NCBI GenBank assembly: GCA_945957555.1 | Contig: CAMFLX010000031.1 | Span: 1 to 37,423 of the forward strand | DNA from: an uncultured Cytophagales bacterium | Lineage (GTDB): Bacteria > Bacteroidota > Bacteroidia > Cytophagales > UBA9547 | Direction of reading: 5' to 3' | DNA length: 37,423 nucleotides | Shown: positions 15,544-23,714 of the stretch, piece by piece | Numbering within the stretch: position 1 is the first letter of the stretch | How the letters are laid out: each line of letters starts with the position of its first letter | Notes under the pieces: generated by a model | Told to the model about the DNA's origin: nothing | Seen by the model: only the letters and a program-made list of their open reading frames with translations | Database searches by the model: none | Translations under genes and position numbers: made by a program

Positions 15544-16185
15544 TTAAAACTTACCTGTTAAGCCTAATTGTAGGTATGACTTCGCTAAACCAGCTTCTGC
15601 GTACACGGCTAGGCTTGGTATTATGAAGTATCTCACTCCTGCAGTTGTCTCAAATCCTAAAGGAAATGTTCCTCCTAGGGTTACTGTTGTAGGTGCTACT
15701 GTATTCGCAGAGTTTGTAGATACCACTTCATACGAAGATTTCCAGTTTGCAGTTCTATAACCTACGCCAAAACCCCAATATGGATCAAACTTTTCATGAT
15801 CACCAAAGTGAATGTTCATTCTTGCCAAGAAGCTCACGGTAGTACGGTCTAACTTCCATTTGTAAGTGTCAACATTTCCGTTGCCATCATCTTCGGTTTT
15901 TTCGTAGGAAATTTTATTTCCCAAATATGCAAAATTGATACCTAACCCAATATGCTCAGAAACAGCATATTCATATTTCCCATAAATAGGACCTAGGGAG
16001 GTTACTTTATAACCAGTTACACCTGTTGAATTTTTGATAGAATTATATAAACTTGCAAAATAAGATCCGATTCCGTATCCTGCTGATACGTAACTCTTAC
16101 CTTCATCAAAGGCTTGTGCGTTAGCTAAATTACTAGTTAAAATTAAGCTAAGTGATAGAATTGTACTGTACAGTGTTTTTTTCAT
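15544..16185 (-). CDS. Small outer-membrane beta-barrel protein
   Basis: The 213-residue protein has a signal peptide (cleavage near LANA, residue 23) and then alternating hydrophobic beta strands rich in Gly and aromatics (SAGYGIGSYFASLY, GLGINFAYLG, FDPYWGFGVGYRTANW, GVRYFIIPSLAVYAEAGL). It ends with phenylalanine (LTGKF), as outer-membrane barrels usually do. It resembles OmpW/OprF-like eight-strand porin-type proteins common in Bacteroidota, but no specific function can be assigned. It faces the DUF4197 lipoprotein gene across a shared terminator. Confidence 0.75.
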   Translation of the reverse strand: MKKTLYSTILSLSLILTSNLANAQAFDEGKSYVSAGYGIGSYFASLYNSIKNSTGVTGYKVTSLGPIYGKYEYAVSEHIGLGINFAYLGNKISYEKTEDDGNGNVDTYKWKLDRTTVSFLARMNIHFGDHEKFDPYWGFGVGYRTANWKSSYEVVSTNSANTVAPTTVTLGGTFPLGFETTAGVRYFIIPSLAVYAEAGLAKSYLQLGLTGKF

Positions 16186-16249
16186 GTTTTTTAATTAATT
16201 TTTAGATATGTTATACATTCGTACAACAATATTAGACAAAAAAAATTAA

Positions 16250-17326
16250 TTACAAATACTTATTACCAAATTTTGCTTTTGCATCAGCAACAAACTCTTT
16301 AACACGTTGCTCTTCGTCTTTATTGCAAATCATCAAAACTCCATTAGATTCAGCAATAATATAGTTCTCTAAGCCATGTACTACAACAAGCTTGTCTTGA
16401 GGCATTTTTATAATACACTTTGACGTTTCGTAAGTCACAATATTTCCATCCAATACATTTGAGTCAGTATTTTTCTCTGAGAGTTCATAAAGTGACTTCC
16501 ATGTTCCCAAATCTGACCAGCCAAATTCTGAAGGCAGGACATAAACATTGTCAGCTTTTTCAAATATTGCATAGTCTATTGATATATTGTTACAATTTGG
16601 ATATACTTTGTCTATGAAGTTCTGTTCTTTTTCCGTCCAATAGTAGTTTTCCCCTGCCTCGAATATTTCGTGTAAGTCAGGTGAATATTTTTTAAATCCG
16701 TCAACAATTGATGATGCAGAAAATAGAAAGATGCCTGAGTTCCATAGGTACCCACCATCTGATAAGAATTTTTTTGCGGTCTGTGTATTTGGTTTTTCCT
16801 TAAAAGCAATTAATTTTTTGATGTCGGAATTACCCTCTACATCATATTGTATATATCCGTATCCAGTGTCAGGTCTATTAGGCTTGATTCCTAATAGGAA
16901 AAGTTCTTTTTTTTCGCTTACGTTACTGAAGACTTTTTGTACTATTTTCTGGAATGAAATTTCATTAGTAATAATGTGATCCGAAGGAGCCACTATTATT
17001 TTAGAAATTGGATTTTTTTTATAAATTTTATAACAGGAATAAGCAATGCAAGGCGCTGTATTACGACCTTCTGGTTCCAAAAGTATTTGGTCGTTGCTTA
17101 AAAATGGCAAGTCTCTAAGGACTAAATCTTTATATTTTTTATTTGTAACAACTAAAATGTTTTCGTTTGGAATGATACCGTTAAATCTATCAACAGTTTG
17201 TTGCAATAATGTTTTTCCCGTATTAAAAAGGTCGTGGAATTGTTTTGGGTAATTATTTCTACTGAATGGCCAGAATCTGCTACCAACTCCGCCAGCCATC
17301 ACCACCAAATAGTTGTTTTGAATCAT
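16250..17326 (-). CDS. manC: Mannose-1-phosphate guanylyltransferase
   Basis: The enzyme makes GDP-mannose, a precursor for polysaccharide and glycan synthesis. The nucleotide-binding signature AGGVGSRFWPFSRNNYPKQF (residues 11-30) is complete. The metal/substrate segments IIVAPSDHII and GFGWSDLGTW-type (EFGWSDLGTWKSL) are also present. At 358 residues it has the guanylyltransferase domain alone, without the C-terminal isomerase domain found in bifunctional AlgA/ManC. It is divergent from recQ; the 129-base gap holds promoter-like motifs for both. Confidence 0.93.
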   Translation of the reverse strand: MIQNNYLVVMAGGVGSRFWPFSRNNYPKQFHDLFNTGKTLLQQTVDRFNGIIPNENILVVTNKKYKDLVLRDLPFLSNDQILLEPEGRNTAPCIAYSCYKIYKKNPISKIIVAPSDHIITNEISFQKIVQKVFSNVSEKKELFLLGIKPNRPDTGYGYIQYDVEGNSDIKKLIAFKEKPNTQTAKKFLSDGGYLWNSGIFLFSASSIVDGFKKYSPDLHEIFEAGENYYWTEKEQNFIDKVYPNCNNISIDYAIFEKADNVYVLPSEFGWSDLGTWKSLYELSEKNTDSNVLDGNIVTYETSKCIIKMPQDKLVVVHGLENYIIAESNGVLMICNKDEEQRVKEFVADAKAKFGNKYL

Positions 17327-17342
17327 AATGTTCTATTTTTTT

Positions 17343-17350
17343 CAAATATA
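17343..17350 (-). promoter_or_regulatory. -7 element for manC (TATATTTG on the minus strand)
   Basis: Read on the minus strand, TATATTTG fits TAnnTTTG and ends 16 bases before the manC ATG. A TTG lies 21 bases further upstream (17372-17374 on plus), close to the spacing expected for a -33 element. Confidence 0.5.
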
Positions 17351-17422
17351 TACCAAAAACGGCTATTTAATCAATATTTTTTACACTTACTATTTGATGA
17401 TTACTGAAAATTGGATTAATTT

Positions 17423-17430
17423 TATATTTG
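17423..17430 (+). promoter_or_regulatory. -7 element (TATATTTG) for recQ
   Basis: TATATTTG matches TAnnTTTG and ends 25 bases before the recQ ATG. No well-spaced -33 TTG is seen. A purine-rich GAGAAGGAA directly precedes the ATG. Confidence 0.45.
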
Positions 17431-17455
17431 TGAAAACAACATAAGTGAGAAGGAA

Positions 17456-19636
17456 ATGTCAGAGGTAGTAGATCAGTTAACAGAGTTGAGAAATAAACTT
17501 AAAGAAGTATTTGGATATGATAACTTTCGGGGTACTCAGGAAGCTATCATTAATAACATAATGGAGGGGAAAAATACTTTTGTAATTATGCCAACCGGTG
17601 CTGGTAAATCATTGTGTTATCAGCTCCCTGCACTTATGAAAGATGGAACTGCAATAGTTATATCTCCGCTCATTGCTTTGATGAAAAATCAGGTGGATCA
17701 ATTGGTGGCATTTGGTGTAAATGCACAATTTCTGAATTCCACTCTTAATAAGACCGAAATAGCAAAAGTAAAAAAAGAGACATTGGATGGTAGTATCAAA
17801 TTGCTTTATGTTGCCCCAGAGTCTCTTACTAAAGATGAAAACATTGAATTTTTGCAGAAAGCCAATATTAGTTTAGTTGCTATTGATGAAGCACATTGTA
17901 TATCAGAGTGGGGCCATGATTTTAGACCTGAATATCGGAAAATCAAAAATATTGTAGAAAGACTTGGCCCTAAGATACCAATAATAGCCCTTACTGCTAC
18001 AGCTACACCCAAGGTGCAGTTGGATATCATCAAGAATTTACAAATGGATGGTTCCACAGTATTCAAGTCTTCTTTTAACAGGAAAAATTTGTATTATGAG
18101 ATTAGGCCTAAGAAAGATGATATTGATAAACAGATCATTCGCTACATCAAAGAAAACTCTGGTAAGTCGGGGATTATTTATTGTTTGAGTAGAAAGAGGG
18201 TTGAAGAGGTTGCGGACCTACTTACATTGAACAACATAAAGGCATTGCCATATCATGCTGGATTAGATTCTAATGTTAGAATAAAGAATCAGGATGCATT
18301 TTTGAACGAAGAAGTGAATGTTGTTGTAGCAACGATAGCTTTTGGTATGGGTATTGATAAGCCCGATGTACGGTTTGTCATACATTATGACGCTCCTAAA
18401 TCGCTAGAAGGCTACTATCAGGAAACAGGTAGGGCGGGACGTGATGGGCTTGAAGGCAAATGTATTATGTTCTTCAATCAGGACGATATTGATAAATTAG
18501 ACAAGTTTAATAAGGATAAACCAGTTTCTGAGAGAGATAATGCAAGACATCTTCTTCTTGAAATTACCTCATATGCAGAGTCTTCCGTTTGTAGGCGAAG
18601 ATTATTATTACATTATTTTGGCGAACATCTTGACAAAGATTGCGGATATTGCGATAATTGCATGAAACCAAAAATAAAGTTTGAAGGAATGGAAGAAGCA
18701 CTCTTGGCACTAAAGGCAGTTGTACAGACCGAGAATCGTTTTGGAGTTAGTCATCTTATCGATGTTTTGAGAGGTGAAATGAACGAATATGTCGAAAGTT
18801 ACAAACATGATGATTTAGACCTGTTCGGGGAAGGTGATGAAAAGGACGAAGAATTTTGGAACTCTATCTATCGCCAACTTTTGGTGATGGAATTTTTAGA
18901 GAAAGATATCGATAATTATGGAGTTGTAAAAATTACAAAAAAAGGTCTTGATTTTATTAAAAAACCACATCCTATCTCCTTGACAAAGGATTCTGCTGAA
19001 TCTACAGAAGCTGATGATAAGGATCCTGTGGTTGGGTCAAAGGCTTACGATGCAGAGCTTTTAAATCTTTTGAAAGCATTGCTGAAGAAAAAGGCGAAAG
19101 AAGAAGGTATTCCTCCTTATGCGATTTTTCAGGAAACGTCTTTAGAGGAGATGGCTACTACCTATCCAACGAAGGAAGAGGATCTTTTAAGGATTAATGG
19201 AGTAGGTTTGGGTAAGGCCCAGAAGTTTGGCAAAGATTTTATAGCCCTGATCTCTAAGTATGTTAAAGAAAATGATATCATAACTGCCTCAGATGTTACG
19301 GTTAAATCTAATGCGAATAAATCTAAACTCAAAATTTATATCATTCAACAAATTGATAGAAAAATAGATTTAGAAGAGATTTGTGAATCTAAAGAGTTGG
19401 GGCCAGATGAGCTTATCGGTGAGATCGAGAACATTTGCTTTAGTGGTACAAAATTGAATTTGGACTATTATATAGACCAGATACTTGATTCAGAGAAGCA
19501 AGCTGAAATTTATGAGTACTTCATGAATGCTGAGAATGATAGCATCGCTGCTGCCTACAAATATTTTGATGGCGATTATCTCGAAGAAGATTTAAGATTG
19601 ATGCGTGTGAAGTTTATGTCAGAAGTGGCAAACTAG
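17456..19636 (+). CDS. recQ: ATP-dependent DNA helicase RecQ
   Basis: RecQ is a 3'-5' helicase in recombination and fork repair. Walker A is MPTGAGKS at 45-52 and the DEAH box is at 144-147 within AIDEAHCISEWGHDFRPEY. The motif QETGRAGRDG is also present. The zinc site is CRRR...DCGYCDNC, followed by a winged-helix RQC domain and an HRDC domain at about 525-600 (ELLNLLKALLKKKAKEE, then LLRINGVGLGKAQKFG). A further C-terminal part of about 110 residues extends beyond HRDC, a length (726 residues) seen in Bacteroidota RecQ but longer than E. coli RecQ (about 610). The terminator after it ends the unit. Confidence 0.96.
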   Translation: MSEVVDQLTELRNKLKEVFGYDNFRGTQEAIINNIMEGKNTFVIMPTGAGKSLCYQLPALMKDGTAIVISPLIALMKNQVDQLVAFGVNAQFLNSTLNKTEIAKVKKETLDGSIKLLYVAPESLTKDENIEFLQKANISLVAIDEAHCISEWGHDFRPEYRKIKNIVERLGPKIPIIALTATATPKVQLDIIKNLQMDGSTVFKSSFNRKNLYYEIRPKKDDIDKQIIRYIKENSGKSGIIYCLSRKRVEEVADLLTLNNIKALPYHAGLDSNVRIKNQDAFLNEEVNVVVATIAFGMGIDKPDVRFVIHYDAPKSLEGYYQETGRAGRDGLEGKCIMFFNQDDIDKLDKFNKDKPVSERDNARHLLLEITSYAESSVCRRRLLLHYFGEHLDKDCGYCDNCMKPKIKFEGMEEALLALKAVVQTENRFGVSHLIDVLRGEMNEYVESYKHDDLDLFGEGDEKDEEFWNSIYRQLLVMEFLEKDIDNYGVVKITKKGLDFIKKPHPISLTKDSAESTEADDKDPVVGSKAYDAELLNLLKALLKKKAKEEGIPPYAIFQETSLEEMATTYPTKEEDLLRINGVGLGKAQKFGKDFIALISKYVKENDIITASDVTVKSNANKSKLKIYIIQQIDRKIDLEEICESKELGPDELIGEIENICFSGTKLNLDYYIDQILDSEKQAEIYEYFMNAENDSIAAAYKYFDGDYLEEDLRLMRVKFMSEVAN

Positions 19637-19681
19637 GCCACGGTAGGTTTTCTGGATAATAGAATAATAAAATTTTTTTTT

Positions 19682-19722
19682 AAAAAAAGGGTTGACAATT
19701 CACACTGTCAGCCCTTTTTTTA
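19682..19722 (+). terminator. Intrinsic terminator after recQ
   Basis: The stem AAAAAAAGGGTTGACA pairs with TGTCAGCCCTTTTTTT (one T-G pair) around a short loop, followed by the T-tract. A-rich DNA on the left also lets it serve the opposite strand. Confidence 0.88.
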
Positions 19723-19723
19723 T

Positions 19724-19858
19724 CTACCTACCAATAACTATAAGTTTCTTGAAAAATATTTTGTTCCTTTTTTGGCCGTCAATCATTATAGTATCAAAAT
19801 TGAATAATTGTATGGTATCTGTGTTATGTTCTTCTTTTAAAATCTCTGATGTCCCCAT
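19724..19858 (-). CDS. Possible small ORF, 44 residues
   Basis: An ATG-initiated minus-strand frame of 44 codons ends just past the recQ terminator. Its product contains the run QLFNFDTIMIDGQKRNKIFF and ends KKLIVIGR. It is mixed in charge and hydrophobicity, unlike the Phe/Leu/Ile-only products of random AT-rich DNA. No family is recognised and no ribosome binding site is seen. The bidirectional terminator next to its stop codon fits a real transcript, but chance or a decayed gene end remains possible. Confidence 0.3.
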   Translation of the reverse strand: MGTSEILKEEHNTDTIQLFNFDTIMIDGQKRNKIFFKKLIVIGR

Positions 19859-20000
19859 TATAGTGAATCAGTAGTTTTTGGGTCAATCGTTTGATTGTGT
19901 TTGCTTAAGAAAATCATATTTTCTTTAACGGGTAAGTATTGCCTTTTTTGAAATCCTTTTTAAATAAACTCATTTAACAACATTCTGAATTTTAATTATT
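19859..20000. other. Leader region of the gldM-like gene
   Basis: These 142 AT-rich bases precede gldM. No clear promoter element or structured RNA was found. Confidence 0.4.
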
Positions 20001-21608
20001 ATGGCTTCTGCAAAAGAAACACCTCGTCAAAAACTCATTGGAATCATGTATTTGATTTTGTTGGCCTTATTGGCCTTACAGGTTAGTTCTGCAATCATGG
20101 AAAAGTTTAAGTATCTGGACGACAGTATCAGTTTGTCAAACACGAAAATGAATATCAATAGTGACAAATTGGACCAGTCAATCGCAAAGGGAGTTAAGGA
20201 TTTGGGGAACAAACCCTCTGACATGGCTCTACAGGAACAGGGGAGGAGAATACGTGAAGAGGCTGCCAAGGTACGAGTTTATCTTGAAGGTCTTCGACAA
20301 CAGATCATTAAAGAAACAGGAGGCTATGAGGATCCCAATGATCCCAATTCTATGTTCGTAGGTGCAAAGGATGAGGGGAAGATCGAAGATTTGATGATTG
20401 GAGCCAAGAAGGCTATAGAATTACAACATAATATCAATGGGTATTGCGGTAAATTGCGTGAGATTACGGGCAATTCGGAATATTATACCGACATCGCCTT
20501 AGATCCAGTAAAAGACTCCAGGATAAGTAAAAGCTCAGAGCAAAAGAATAAGAGCTTTGCGGAGTTTAATTTTGCAGCGACACCTATGGTAGCTGCTATG
20601 GCGGTCCTGAGTAACATGCAGGCGGAAGTAAATAAGTATGAACTTCATGCATTGGAGATTATTCAAAACAAAGTCGGAGGATATCGGATGGATTTTGATC
20701 GGGTCATACCAATGTATAGGGCAAATGCGAATACCGTTGTTGCTGGGACGAAGTACAAGGCTGAAGTGTTTTTAACGGCAACTTCTTCATCCATAACACC
20801 AGTAATAACTGCTAATGGTAAATCACTAAGCGTTGATAACAATGGTATCGGCAATCTTGAGTTTTTGGCATCGAGTGAGCAATATGACCAATTTGGCTTT
20901 GCCAATAAAAAATGGTCAGGCAAAGTAACCTTTAAAAACAAAGGAAAAGATACCTCCTTTACTATTGAAGGAGAATACCGAGTCGCAAAACCCTATGTTG
21001 ATGTTCAATCATCGGTGCCTCCTTCATTATATCGTAACTGCGCAAATCAGCTCAAATTTAGTTGTCCTCCATTGGGTGCAGAATTTAGTCCTAATTTCAA
21101 TGGATCGTCTGGTGGTGAGATTATAACCTCAAATAGTCCAGGGAAAGTAGTACTGGTGCCTAAAGATCCAGAAATGAAAATTAAAATTGCAAATAATGGT
21201 GCGGCAATCGACCAGAAAACCTTTAGGGTCCAATTGGTACCAAGGCCTACAGTAAAGCTGTATAATGGTGATAGGGAAGTAAATATTAAAGAAGGACTTA
21301 AATTGCCCTTACCCGTAAATTTGAAATTGGTTATTATTCCTGATCCATTATTCAAAAGTGTTTGTCCTGAGGATGCCAAATATAATCCAACAGAAACAGA
21401 AGTTACTGTTATTAGGAGAAGGACTTCAAAGTTAAAGTTCATTGCAAAGAATGGATTGATAAGTATGGCCGATATTAGGAAGTTGGATCTTATGGATGGA
21501 GACAGAATTTATATTGAACCCATAAAGGTACAAAGGGCAAATTTTAGAAATCAGCTTGAAGATGTGAAAGTTAGTGAAATTTTTAACATTTCACTTTATA
21601 CAAACTGA
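20001..21608 (+). CDS. gldM: GldM-family protein (type IX secretion / gliding motor), orphan locus
   Basis: GldM forms, with GldL, the proton-driven inner-membrane motor of the type IX secretion system; its large periplasmic part reaches the GldK/GldN ring. The N-terminus, TPRQKLIGIMYLILLALLAL, gives one membrane helix (about 11-28) with Arg9 just before it, the residue known to interact with the GldL glutamate in F. johnsoniae. The remaining 500 residues form the periplasmic domains, and 535 residues is a normal GldM length. A cluster order gldKLMN is usual, yet here recQ is upstream and a CRD-OmpA gene downstream, with no gldL or gldN. It is either a displaced motor gene or a paralogue. Confidence 0.88.
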   Translation: MASAKETPRQKLIGIMYLILLALLALQVSSAIMEKFKYLDDSISLSNTKMNINSDKLDQSIAKGVKDLGNKPSDMALQEQGRRIREEAAKVRVYLEGLRQQIIKETGGYEDPNDPNSMFVGAKDEGKIEDLMIGAKKAIELQHNINGYCGKLREITGNSEYYTDIALDPVKDSRISKSSEQKNKSFAEFNFAATPMVAAMAVLSNMQAEVNKYELHALEIIQNKVGGYRMDFDRVIPMYRANANTVVAGTKYKAEVFLTATSSSITPVITANGKSLSVDNNGIGNLEFLASSEQYDQFGFANKKWSGKVTFKNKGKDTSFTIEGEYRVAKPYVDVQSSVPPSLYRNCANQLKFSCPPLGAEFSPNFNGSSGGEIITSNSPGKVVLVPKDPEMKIKIANNGAAIDQKTFRVQLVPRPTVKLYNGDREVNIKEGLKLPLPVNLKLVIIPDPLFKSVCPEDAKYNPTETEVTVIRRRTSKLKFIAKNGLISMADIRKLDLMDGDRIYIEPIKVQRANFRNQLEDVKVSEIFNISLYTN

Positions 21609-21644
21609 GTGCCCGATCCATCGCAATGCTTAACTAAATTAACA

Positions 21645-21676
21645 AAGGGCAGCGTATTGCTGCCCTTGATATTTTG
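21645..21676 (+). terminator. Hairpin terminator after gldM
   Basis: AAGGGCAGC-GTATT-GCTGCCCTT is a perfect 9-bp stem followed by GATATTTT. The T-tract is interrupted but the stem is strong. Confidence 0.7.
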
Positions 21677-21738
21677 AATAATGAATATATTTCGCAAAAT
21701 TTGATCCTGTTTTGAACAAATTCAATAAAAAAAACATC

Positions 21739-22464
21739 ATGAGGTTTACGTATTTTATATTAGGTTTTATAACATTGTTTTCTGTATCTGCACAAACAGA
21801 ACTTGAGGCTACCGAAGACACAGCTTTGGTGCATATTAATGTTACCGATAAAAAAGGAATTCCCGAAGAGAATGTAAAAGTAACAGTGACTAGTGAGGAT
21901 GGAAAGATTAAGAAGCAGGTGGTGACAGACATTAGTGGAAAGTTTGATATTTTACTCCCCGAAGGGAAAAAATATAAAATCTTAGCTCGAAAGTACGGGC
22001 TGGATTTCGATTTTGATGGTTATGTCCTGGAAATACCCAAAGAGGACGGTCCATTTGACGTTGATCAAACTTTAGTATTACATGTGAAGCACAATGTAAG
22101 TAACTTGTTTACGCTTAACATACATTTTGAATCGGGTAAGTGGGAACTTACTGATAAAGCCAAGGCTTATATTGATGAACATGTATTGGCAATGTTGGTG
22201 GAAGATAGAGCAATGAAAATTGAGATTGCAGGTCATACAGATGATGTTGGAGACGATGCACATAATTTAAAATTGTCTCAGCAAAGAGCAAGTTCGGTGA
22301 GAGACTATTTGTTTAGTAAAGGTATTGAACATGATAGGGTTGTGGCTAAGGGGTATGGTGAGACTCATCCATTGGTGCCCAATGCTTCTGAAGAAAGTAG
22401 GCTCAAAAACAGGAGGATAGAAGTTAAAGTAATTAAAATAGAGGAAAAAGAGGTTAAGAAGTAG
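21739..22464 (+). CDS. Secreted CRD-OmpA protein
   Basis: The 241-residue protein has a signal peptide (1-18, cleaved after SVSA), a carboxypeptidase-regulatory-like (CRD) beta domain at about 25-115 (VTDISGKFDILLPEGKKYKI), and an OmpA C-terminal domain at about 125-235. The peptidoglycan-binding residues are in place: GHTDDVGDDAHN for the Asp and LSQQRASSV for the Arg. The architecture CRD plus OmpA occurs in the T9SS protein PorE, but PorE also has TPR and beta-propeller parts that are missing here. Being directly downstream of gldM, it may tether something to the cell wall. The start is taken at the ATG (21739), not the upstream in-frame TTG, because it gives a clean signal peptide. Confidence 0.85.
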   Translation: MRFTYFILGFITLFSVSAQTELEATEDTALVHINVTDKKGIPEENVKVTVTSEDGKIKKQVVTDISGKFDILLPEGKKYKILARKYGLDFDFDGYVLEIPKEDGPFDVDQTLVLHVKHNVSNLFTLNIHFESGKWELTDKAKAYIDEHVLAMLVEDRAMKIEIAGHTDDVGDDAHNLKLSQQRASSVRDYLFSKGIEHDRVVAKGYGETHPLVPNASEESRLKNRRIEVKVIKIEEKEVKK

Positions 22465-22490
22465 CTCTTTTTAATAGTGAGAAAACGAAT

Positions 22491-22518
22491 AAGGTCTGTT
22501 GCAAACAGGCCTTTGTTT
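22491..22518 (+). terminator. Terminator after the CRD-OmpA gene
   Basis: AAGGTCTGTT pairs with AACAGGCCTT (one T-G pair) around a 4-base loop, then TGTTT. It separates this gene from fmt. Confidence 0.7.
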
Positions 22519-22596
22519 ATTATAAATCATCTTTGGTGCCGCAGGATGCTAAAAAATTGCTAGAAGTAACAATACTGGAGAAGTTAATTTTAAAGA

Positions 22597-23502
22597 ATGA
22601 GGATCATATTTATGGGTACGCCAGAGTTTGCCGTACCGTCATTGGATATTTTAGTTAAGAACAATTACAATGTAGTGGCAGTAATTACTGCTCCTGATAA
22701 ACCAGCGGGACGAGGCCAAAAGCTTGTTGAGTCGGAAGTGAAGAAATATGCTGTAGCACATGGACTTGAAGTTTTACAGCCTACTAACCTTAAAGATGCA
22801 GACTTTATTGAACAACTAAGGAGCTTTAAGGCTGATTTGCAAATCGTAGTTGCTTTTAGAATGTTACCAGAAGTGGTGTGGGCTATGCCCCCTAAGGGGA
22901 CATTTAACTTGCATGGCTCCTTATTGCCACAATACAGAGGGGCAGCCCCTATTAATTGGGCAGTGATCAATGGTGAAACAGAAACTGGTGTTACTACTTT
23001 CATGCTTAAACATGAGATCGATACGGGTAGTATTATTATGCAAGACAGGGAGATTATAGCTCCAGAAGATACAGTAGGAACCCTATATGAGCGTTTGATG
23101 CACAAAGGGGCTCAGTTAGTTTTGAAAACAGTAAGGAGCATTGAATCTAATAGTTATCAACTATTGCCTCAAGATAACTCAAAGGAATTAAAGCATGCGC
23201 CTAAAATATTCAAAGAAACTTGTCAGTTGGATTTCAAAAAGTCAGCAACAGAAAATCATAATTTAGTGCGTGGTTTATCACCCTATCCAGGTGCTTATTT
23301 TTTGTATCAGGCTAAGTCGTATAAAGTTTACAAGACTGAGATCGTAACAGGTGTGGTTGATACCAAAGAACTGCTCACTGATGATAAAACTTTCGTATAC
23401 TTGAGATGTTTGGGAGGCACCTATCTCTCCGTGTTAGAGATTCAGCCAGAAGGGAAGAAGCGGATGGGCATCGAAGATTTTTTAAGGGGTAATAAGATAT
23501 AA
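22597..23502 (+). CDS. fmt: Methionyl-tRNA formyltransferase
   Basis: Fmt formylates Met-tRNAi using 10-formyltetrahydrofolate. The start MRIIFMGTPEFAVPSL is a family hallmark, and the catalytic block FNLHGSLLPQYRGAAP carries Asn104 and His106. Asp142 in KHEIDTGSIIM matches E. coli Asp144. A C-terminal OB-like tRNA-binding domain follows (about 205-301). Length is 301 residues, normal. No def gene is adjacent. It starts after a terminator, so it has its own promoter in the 130-base gap. Confidence 0.96.
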   Translation: MRIIFMGTPEFAVPSLDILVKNNYNVVAVITAPDKPAGRGQKLVESEVKKYAVAHGLEVLQPTNLKDADFIEQLRSFKADLQIVVAFRMLPEVVWAMPPKGTFNLHGSLLPQYRGAAPINWAVINGETETGVTTFMLKHEIDTGSIIMQDREIIAPEDTVGTLYERLMHKGAQLVLKTVRSIESNSYQLLPQDNSKELKHAPKIFKETCQLDFKKSATENHNLVRGLSPYPGAYFLYQAKSYKVYKTEIVTGVVDTKELLTDDKTFVYLRCLGGTYLSVLEIQPEGKKRMGIEDFLRGNKI

Positions 23503-23714
23503 CTGCCATCTGAGTATGCTTGGTTAACCTTTTTTTTGTTATAACGTAATATTTGCTGTGTCGTCTAAGCGATTTTGATATTATGAAAAGGCCATAATAT
23601 CATTTATTTATTTTGTTTTTGTGTCTGTTTATCTTGTTTTATGGATGATTGGATGGTGATGGGTTAGGTTGTATTTCAAAACTTATTTAGAGGGGGAGTT
23701 GTCCGAATTAATTC
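23503..23714. other. 212-base gap without a gene
   Basis: No gene, repeat or clear promoter motif was recognised. A purine-rich AGAGGGGGAG at 23689-23698 lies 16 bases before the next start. Confidence 0.35.

Noticed and set aside
19831-19890. A sigma-70-like promoter (TTGACC and TATAAT, 18 bp apart) before the 44-residue frame on the minus strand
   Set aside because: Bacteroidota do not use this consensus, and the TATAAT overlaps the ATG itself, so a chance match is more likely.
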